Shown one piece after another: positions 56,593-64,000 of a DNA stretch of 64,000 nucleotides; position 1 is the first letter of the stretch, and every line of letters begins with the position of its first letter. The DNA is from Desmodesmus armatus (Eukaryota > Chlorophyta > Chlorophyceae > Sphaeropleales > Scenedesmaceae). The position numbers and the translations under genes are program-made. A model generated the notes under the pieces. That model had not been told where the DNA came from, made no database searches, and worked only from the letters and a program-made list of their open reading frames with translations. The stretch lies in the NCBI GenBank assembly GCA_007449985.2, contig VIIQ02000002.1, forward strand, positions 558,001 through 622,000. The letters are read 5' to 3'.

Positions 56593-59500
56593 TCACATGG
56601 TGCCATGGAAGGTCCTTGCAATGACCTCCTGCTGCTGGTCGCGGGTCAGCTTGGAGAAGTGGACAGCGTAGCCAGAGACACGGATGGTCAGGTTGGGATA
56701 CTTCTCTGGGTGCTCAACGGCATCCAGCAGCATCTCCTTGTTGAGCACGTTCCTGTGGACATGACAGAAGGGCCAGCACACAGTGCATAATCAGATACAA
56801 GCCAAGCCTCAACACAAATATGTGCAGAGCCCTGTTGGAGATATATGGCGTGCATAGCCCTGTTGGATTTATATGGTATACGAAGAAACCCGTACTAGCC
56901 ACTGAGAAACTCTTACAGCACTGTTGTGAGAAAAATGGCAACTCACACATTGATGTGGTGTCCGCCCTTGGCAAAGTAGCCATCCAGCACAGCTGTCAGG
57001 TTCCTGGCGCGCTCATCCTCACTGCCGCGTCCCAGCACCTGTAGTTGCAGCACAATGCAGTTGCAGCACACAAAGATGTTCAGCCACAAGCAAACAATTA
57101 CTATGACACTTGCGGGCGCAGTACCATGCTGTGAGCGATGTAGTGCCCAGAGGACTGGCCGCCGAGCTGCTCTGACGGCGCAGTTCCACATGCGCTTGCG
57201 TGGGCCCCACGTCCAACACTGCGTAACGCCAGTGACCGAGGAAAAGCCAGCATGTACACCCTACCCCCACACATAGTGACCACAAAAAGGGCTTGCTCAC
57301 CGAGGGCACCAGGCTGAATGTGTTTGACACACCATCCAGGCAGGCGGTGTAGGGGATCTTGGCCACACTGTTCAGGCTGGCCAGGGCGCCGTGGGCATCG
57401 CGGCCGTGCAGGGGGTTGGCGCCAGGGGCGAAGGGCTCTCCCTTCTTGCGGCCATCAGGGGTGGCACCAGTCTTCTTGCCGTACACCACGTTGCTGGTGA
57501 TGGTCAGCACGCTGAGTGTGGGCACACTGTTGCGGTAGGTGTGCTGCGACTGCAGGTGGCCACTGAAGCGCTCAGCAACCCTGTAAAAGAGCAGCAAGCA
57601 AGCGGTACAAACACTGTTGCAATCTATAGACCAGGTCAAGCCTCATGCCAAGTCATGCATACACCTAGTTACACCTAGTGAACTGCTAAAAGTTTCAAAA
57701 AATAGCACATCAACCCATCCACCGCTGTGCGAACCACCGCTGTGCGAACCACAAACACCTACCAAGAGGCAATGCCGTCCACCTCATCATTGTCATTGCC
57801 ATACTTGGGGAAGCTGCCCTCCACCTTAAAGTCAGTGACCAGGCCCCGCTCATCCCTGATGGGGTACACCTTGGCGTGCTTAATGGCGCTCAGGCTGTCT
57901 GCCATGACGCTCAGGCCGCTGATGCCGAAGGCCAGCAGGCGGCGCACATAGGTGTCGTGCAGGGCCATCTGCATGGAAGGCAAACAAGCGGGAGCAGCAG
58001 GCAGGCAGGCTTGTAAGTTGGAACGAAGATGAGTTGCAAAGTAGGTTCTCACCTCATTAAAGGCACACTGCAAGCTGCAGACCCTTCTTGCCTTCCCGTA
58101 GTGACAAGGACCGGGTGCCTGCGCCCCAAGCTCCTGATGCAAGGCAGACGCACTGTCTCAGTAGATACGCGCACAACCCACCTGAATGCGCTCGTAGTCA
58201 TACTTGTCGTGCATGTAGTGGATGACATTCATGGTGTTGCAGTACAGCTTGGCCAGCCAGGCCATGCCCTCATCCAGGCGGTTGACGACCTCATCATACT
58301 TCAGAGGGCCGTCACCAGTTGTCAGAGCAGGGAAGGTAGGACCAGCCTGGTCGCCAGTGACCTCGTCCTTGCCGCCGTTCATGATGTACAGCAGCAGCTT
58401 GGGCAGGTTGCAGCGGGCACCGAAGAACTGCATGTCCTTGCCGATGCGCATGGCGCTCACGCAGCAGGCAATGCCGTAGTCGCTGCCGAACAGGGTCTTC
58501 ATCATCTGGTCACTCTCGTACTGGATGGAGCTGGTGTCCATGGACACCTGCAGCATCAGGAGAAGCAGCACAGGCAGCAGGCGGCATAAGTGTCAGACAC
58601 GCCCAAGCGAACAAACAAGCATAACGAATCAATGCAACGAGGTAGGAGGCATGCAAAGTGGTCGAGGCAACCTGAGTGGTGCAGGGGCTGAGTGCAACAA
58701 AGCAGCTTGGGCAGTGCAAACACACAACATCACGTGCTGAAGCAGCCCCAGCTCACAAAGCTGTGCAAAATGCCAAATGGTGACAGCATCTCTACAGCTC
58801 CCCCGTGCGACCCACCTTGGCGCAGAACTTCTTGAAGTTCTCGGGCAGGCTCTGGTGCCACAGCACTGTCAGGTTGGGCTCGGGTGCGGGGCCCAGATTG
58901 TACAGGGTGTGGAGCATGCGGAAGGCGGTCTTGGTCACCATGGGCTTGCCAGCCTCGTCACAGCCACCCAGCACGCAGGTCACCCAGGTCGGGTCGCCGG
59001 CAAACAGGTCGTTGTACTCGGGTGTGCGCAGCTGCCTGCGAACATGAGAGCACAGTAAGGGAGCAGGGTGTGAGATGAATTAATGTGATGATACTTCGAT
59101 GAAACAATGTGATGAATCAATGTGATGAATCAATGTGACAGACCAGCGCTTTACTCTGTTTGATATCAGCAGTACACCCTGCAACTTTGACAATCAGCTA
59201 AGAGTTGCAGCTAAGCATTGGCTGCACTGACACCACTATGCCACCTACCTGACAATCCTCATCTTCATGACAAACTGGTCAATCAGCTCCTGCACAGCCT
59301 CCTCAGTGATGAGACCCGCCTTCAGGTCCTTCTCAAAGTAGGTGTCCAGGAAGGCGTCAATGCGGCCCATGCTCATGGCAGCACCGTCCTGCTCCTTCAC
59401 GGCAGCCAGGTAGGCATAGTAGGTCCACTGCAGGAGGGTGCAGAAAACCAACATAGCACGCAGCATGTCAGGACCCCCTTATGTTGCAGTGGACCTACAA

Positions 59501-61530
59501 TGTATGGACAGCACATGACACGGTAGCTGCCAGGCCTGCGCTGGTCCCAACCCTCACCTGCACTGCCTCGCGGCTGTTGGTGGCGGGCTTGCTGATGTCG
59601 TCACCATACTGGGCTGCCATCTCCTTGAGCTCGTTGAGGGCCCTAATCTGCTCCTGCACCTCCTCGCGCAGCCTGATCTTCTCATCGTCCATCACACCCA
59701 GCAGGTTGTGCTGCACAGAGGAACGATGAGCACAATGCAGACCAGACCTGTCAGTATGGGCAGAGCAGGGCTATAGCAGCGCAGATGAACAAAGCTCAAA
59801 GCACCAGCACGCCAGCCACACAGCACATCAAGCTCAACTGGGCATGCACAGCACCATGCTTGCAGACGTCAACCAAAAGCCCCACATACAACACACAAGT
59901 GCCAGCTCACCTTCAGGTCCACCTTCTTGCCCTCGATGAGCTTGTCCACGCCGTACAGGGCCACGCGGCGGTAGTCACCAATGATGCGACCACGCCCGTA
60001 GCCGTCAGGCAGGCCTAGACACAACAGAAACAAGGAACATCAGTTTAGCACACATACACCATACGGCTGATGAATGTTATGTTGTATGAGCCAACAGCGC
60101 GGGCAAGCAGTGCTGCTGCCACAAGTAGCACCAATGGTGCTCCAGCCAGCTGCGACCAGCATAAACACAGTTTGACCCAAGCGCGCAGCGTACTGCACCC
60201 ACCAGTCAGGATGCCAGACTTGCGGGCGCGCTTCATCTCGTCAGTGTAGGCATCAAACACGCCAGTGTTGTGGGTCTTGCGCACGTTGGTGTAGATGTAC
60301 TCAATGTCCTTGGGCAGCTCATAGCCGTAGGCCTGCACACATGACGCCAGAGCACACAGCACAGGACGGGCATGAGCTGCTGGAGCAGCAATCAAGAAGC
60401 TGTGCGCAAGTGGAACTGGAAAAATCTGTACCACAAGTGGGGACACCCCAAAAGCAGCACAAGGCGTTGCAGCAGGTAGACACACACACTGGCAGCTCTG
60501 TACTGCTGTTTGCCTCACCTGCAGTGCTGCGCGGACCATGTTGATGCCTCCCAGGGGCTTGATGGCGCGCTTGAGGGGCGCATCAGTCTGCAGGCCAACC
60601 ACCACCTCCTTGTCCTTGTCGATGTAGCCGGCAGGGAAGGAGGTGATGGTGGAAGGGACGTGGGGGTCCACGCCCATGATGCCCTTCTGCAGCTCCTCAC
60701 AGCACATCTTCTCCAGCTCACTCCACAGTGCCAGGGTGTGCTGAGTGGGCTTGGCGAGGAAGCTGCTGTCGCCGCTGTAGGGGGTGTAGTTCTCCTGCAC
60801 GTAGCGGGCCACGTTGATGCCACTGTCCTTCTCCACCTTGGGGCGGGTGTCGGGGATGGCAAAGGCGGGCTCGGCGGCACTGGCAAAGGTGCGCACACTG
60901 CAGCAGCAAGTCAGGACAGCGTCACAGGCATAGGCATCTTGGCGGGAAAACCAGAAGTGACCTGAGGGTGCCAACTGAGCAGGACTGCTTGACGGAGTGG
61001 CGGCCAGGGCCCAAAGCAGGCAGGCCCAGCTGCTAGGATTTCTGCTGCAAACGCTTTGTGACCTCATGCGTTGCAGAGCAGCCCGCTGCTTCACTTGAAT
61101 CTGCCTGTTGCACGCACCTGCTGCGCTCAAAGTAGGAGCGGACGGGCATCTGCAGACCAGACCTTGGGGCCCTGCAGTTCGCACCACAAGCACAGCAAGG
61201 TCACACACAATCACGTTGTGTGCTTTGGGATGCATTTGCGGCTGCACAGGAAGGACCAGGATACCTTACAGAGCATGGCACTTTCCCTCCAAAGCCAGCA
61301 GCACACAGCCCAGATCATTGCACAATAGCTGAACGGCGCCAGACGCACCTGATCACTGATGTCCGTGAGTTGGTGCGTGCTACTGCAGGGCTGCAGGCGG
61401 TGCTGGATGCCCGAGCGAGCCCTACGCGGACCGGGCGGGCCCTGATGGTAGCAAGCAGCATGCATGGTGCCGCGCAAGGCAGCAGGCTGCTGCTGAAGCC
61501 AGCAAGGGGGGCTGAGAGCAAAAGAGACAT
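56593..61530 (-). CDS. PFL1: Pyruvate formate-lyase
   Basis: Thirteen exons chain in phase: 61349-61530, 61118-61171, 60519-60897, 60203-60332, 59911-60014, 59558-59710, 59249-59427, 58816-59035, 58182-58547, 57763-57968, 57301-57580, 56947-57038, 56593-56752; about 834 residues. This glycyl-radical enzyme converts pyruvate and CoA to formate and acetyl-CoA in anaerobic fermentation. Active-site C495-C496 lie in YGIACCVS, and the radical glycine G809 in RVSGYAVHF, 25 residues from the end as in bacterial PflB. Other matches: [19 protein letters not shown]-like [34 protein letters not shown]. The first about 85 residues ([15 protein letters not shown], then Arg/Ser/Ala-rich) form an organellar presequence; algal PFL is dual-located in chloroplast and mitochondrion. 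It needs PFL-activating enzyme, not present in the window. Confidence 0.96.
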
Positions 61531-63705
61531 AACCGGCGATCAAGAAACAAGGTCAGAGGGCTTTCGTGAGTGGGTCTCGGAACAAGTGTCGACAACAGCA
61601 CCAAGGTGGTGCTGACGCTTATGAATGTTTGTTTGTGGAACGTTGGAAAAGGATATGGGACACGGAGATGCCCGGTGCCCTTTTTCAAGGCCGCTCGTAA
61701 GGGTGCCGATTGGTCTCCAAGCCCGCAAAGCTCAGCATAAGGCCTCATCAAAATATCATATGAGCCTTAAAGCACGGCCAAGATGCAAGCAGGGCCAGCC
61801 ACAGCGTTATGGACGTGCCAGACAGATCTGACATTTCTCGAGACGTGTCCTCCTAATGAAGCGGCCGGAGCTGAGTGACCGTGCACATTTGGAACCAAGC
61901 ACAACCATGCACAAACACTAAGAAAAGCACGTGGTGTCCAGCTCCGTGCTAAACACGACAGCATAGTGGGATATCCCTTGGGGTGCGTGCGGTACCCCTT
62001 TGCTGTGCCTGGTGCCTGGGCTGCGTGCATTGCGAGACTGGGCACATTCTGTTGACATGCATTGGGTGCTATGCATTGCTGATCCAAGACTTCCCTACGT
62101 CCACATACAGTAGCCACACTCCTGACACAGTAGCCACAAACAACCCACCTGTTCCCTTCAGCCGGTGCTCCAGTGCCATCTTCTAAGCACACCTGTGATA
62201 GTGATCAATTCAAGAACTCAATCGGACGGCACGAGTTATGAAGAGCCTACTGCACGCCAAAACTGATCAAGACTGACACACGTGCTGCTTCCGAAACACT
62301 GTATTTGTGGAGATAGACAACGAGTCGCTTAGATAGTGGCCAATACGTCGTAAACTTGCAAGTTGCCTCTTGAAGCCTTTTCTGCAGCCGTGCACTGCAC
62401 AGAACCCTTATTATGTCATGCGCGTGGCGGGAACATTTTTCCGGCCGGTGCAGCTTCCCTTTGCATCCGGTGCAGATCATATCAGGCGCTGCAAGGGAAG
62501 GTCTGAGCAACCTGGCACGAACACAGCCAAATCGGCATGCAGGGTTTTTCCACTGTGCTGACCTGCAGCTGCTTTGCGTTGCTGCATTGCTGAGCGGGCC
62601 TAAGCCTGGCAGACAGGCTGGCATGCAATCTACCCTTGCTGTGCTTGCTGGTCCACCATACATGACGGACTGACTCAAGGGGCAGCCGTCGCGGCTGGCG
62701 CTGACTTGGGCAGCAGTGCACTTGCTCATTGAGACTGTGTCCATGCTGTTCGGTGTGTAGTTGAAACAGGCGATGCAAGACAACATCATAGCCGCACGTT
62801 GATGCGATTTGCATGCTGAGTGTGGAAACACAACCAAGCCTGCTACCCAGGCATGCCACAACACCCCAGGGTCACCACAGGTGTTAGCAACACGACACAG
62901 ACAAAGTACCCCTGGGGTGACCCAGCGCAGTGCCCACACACACAACTGCAACACCATGCCACCAGGCGTGCGATGATCAGCACACGACACCTTGCAACCT
63001 GTGGAACACTGTCCCAGGTTGCAGAAATGGCCATGACATGAAACGAAGGGCCGAGGCATGGGGGGAATGCATCCAGGTAAGAGACAGCACCAGCAACCAG
63101 CTGCTTCCAACCTGCTGGCAAGGCAAACATTACGCAATTGCCACGCGCCTGCAAGCGCTGCAGCACCGGATGTTGCAGTGACGCTGCTGCCAAACCCAAC
63201 AACAGTGAGCTAGTTGGGGTATGCCCAACCAACTGCAAACCCAGAACCAGACTAAGATGTCCTGGTTCACCACCCGCAACCAGGATGCTGCCTTGTGGGG
63301 CTGGTGATAGCTGGTACTGCCAGTTGCCTGCACCAGCAGCACAGGCTGAGGCATGGGTGTCAGCACACACATGTTGCACACGCCCGCACCACTGGCTGCC
63401 AGTGTTGCTTGTACGTGTGGTGGAGGGCGCTGTGCGTCGGGGCCTTCTGGCCGGCCCTGACACATTGACCAGGCCGCTCCGCGCCGCTGTCCTGCAGCGC
63501 CGGGCGCACTGGGCAAGGCAGGGTCTGCAGAGTGGTGAGCGGCCCCTGAGGGCCGCTGCAGCTGTCACAGGGAGGTGGCAGGGTGTGCTGTCGAGCACGG
63601 GGGCCATGGTGCACTGTGCTGCCGCTCTGCTGCCAGCCTGTTTGAGCGCTAGGGCAAGGGGGAAGGTGTGACTGCACTGCATGTGCCTGTACATGGATGT
63701 TTGGC
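61531..63705. other. 2.2-kb interval without a recognised gene
   Basis: Upstream region of PFL and 3' flank of the thioredoxin-like gene. The longest open frame (62247-63137, minus, 296 codons) is Cys/Pro/His-rich with no domain and looks like chance. A direct repeat, GACACAGTAGCCACA-like, lies at about 62107-62137. Confidence 0.4.
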
Positions 63706-64000
63706 TCAGTCACTGTGCAGCCACAGGTGGTCTTCCAGCTTCTGTGGCTCCTTGCCCACCACCTCATCCACCTTCTTGCCATTCCGGTAAATGCCAAAGG
63801 TGGGGGTGTACTTGATGCTGTTGACTGTCTGCTGCATGGTCTCCACCTGAGCAACAGCATACTTGTGCTGGGAGTACTGCAGAGCATGGTACACGCAGGA
63901 CAGCACAGCAGGGGGTTCCACGCAGTGTTGGGGCAATGGCCAGCAATGCTCTGCCCGAGGATTGTGGACCTCTACTAAAGCAGGCTACGCTTGCGGACAG
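63706..64000 (-). CDS. Thioredoxin-like protein, 3' end only
   Basis: The last exon, 63706-63846, starts after a CAG acceptor and encodes 46 residues and a stop. VNSIKYTPTFGIYRNGKKVDEVVGKE is the C-terminal part of a thioredoxin fold: the cis-proline motif (Y-T-P-T-F), the following strand, and the glycine-bearing turn. The rest, including any WCxxC active site, lies beyond the right end of the window, so subtype cannot be set. No exon was identified with certainty between 63847 and 64000, which may be intron. Confidence 0.75.

Noticed and set aside
62247..63137. 296-codon minus-strand open frame
   Set aside because: Composition is Cys/Pro/His-rich with no repeats or motif, frames on other strand are equally open, and it does not resemble the clear exons of neighbours.

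Overview
This is a nuclear chromosome fragment from a green alga, probably chlorophycean or volvocalean-like; the species cannot be named from the sequence. The evidence is the gene set: a ciliary IFT-A subunit, an algal pyruvate formate-lyase with an organellar presequence, B12-independent methionine synthase, a sterol C14 reductase and an organellar RAP-domain protein. All genes are interrupted by short GT-AG introns, many with a GCAG acceptor and a GTGAGT/GTGCGT donor. CAG/CTG runs are abundant, both coding (polyQ) and non-coding. Coding exons are dense and nine of the ten gene models followed in detail, plus a partial eleventh, keep consistent intron phase, so they can be followed exon by exon.

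Layout. All genes but one lie on the minus strand. From left to right: a CA microsatellite; a RAP-domain protein (418-5642) with a 113-bp palindrome in an intron; sterol C14 reductase (6057-7663). A gene-poor block (7.7-15.4 kb) follows, with a diverged tandem duplication, a 79-bp minisatellite array (10.3-12.3 kb) and a 2.1-kb near-perfect foldback (13256-15370). Next come an F-box-like/LRR protein (15494-17718), the 11-exon METE gene (19408-27763, with two copies of a tRNA-like repeat in its introns), the 23-exon IFT122 gene (28386-36820), a VHL beta-domain protein (38240-40931), a RIX1/PELP1-like ribosome-biogenesis protein (41464-44562), an SRPBCC/START-like protein (46149-47699) and an LRRC40-like protein (48596-52331). 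LRRC40 is divergent from an arylamine N-acetyltransferase on the plus strand (52732-55129), which has a polyQ tract and carries a 365-bp hAT-type element in an intron. Pyruvate formate-lyase (56593-61530) and the 3' end of a thioredoxin-like gene (63706-64000) close the window.

The genes are unrelated housekeeping genes (sterol and methionine synthesis, fermentation, cilium, ribosome assembly, organelle RNA metabolism); nothing suggests an operon or cluster. The points of most interest are: a VHL-type hydroxyproline-reader domain in an alga with the whole pocket conserved; three frame breaks in two nearby exons of an otherwise intact IFT122; the foldback whose arms differ only by one base and seven CAG units; the 79-bp array that is open in all frames because 79 is not a multiple of 3; the pol III-type tRNA-like repeat; and the hAT-like insertion with a clean 8-bp target duplication. 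Exon coordinates were read by eye from splice motifs and phase; they were not checked by alignment or RNA data.
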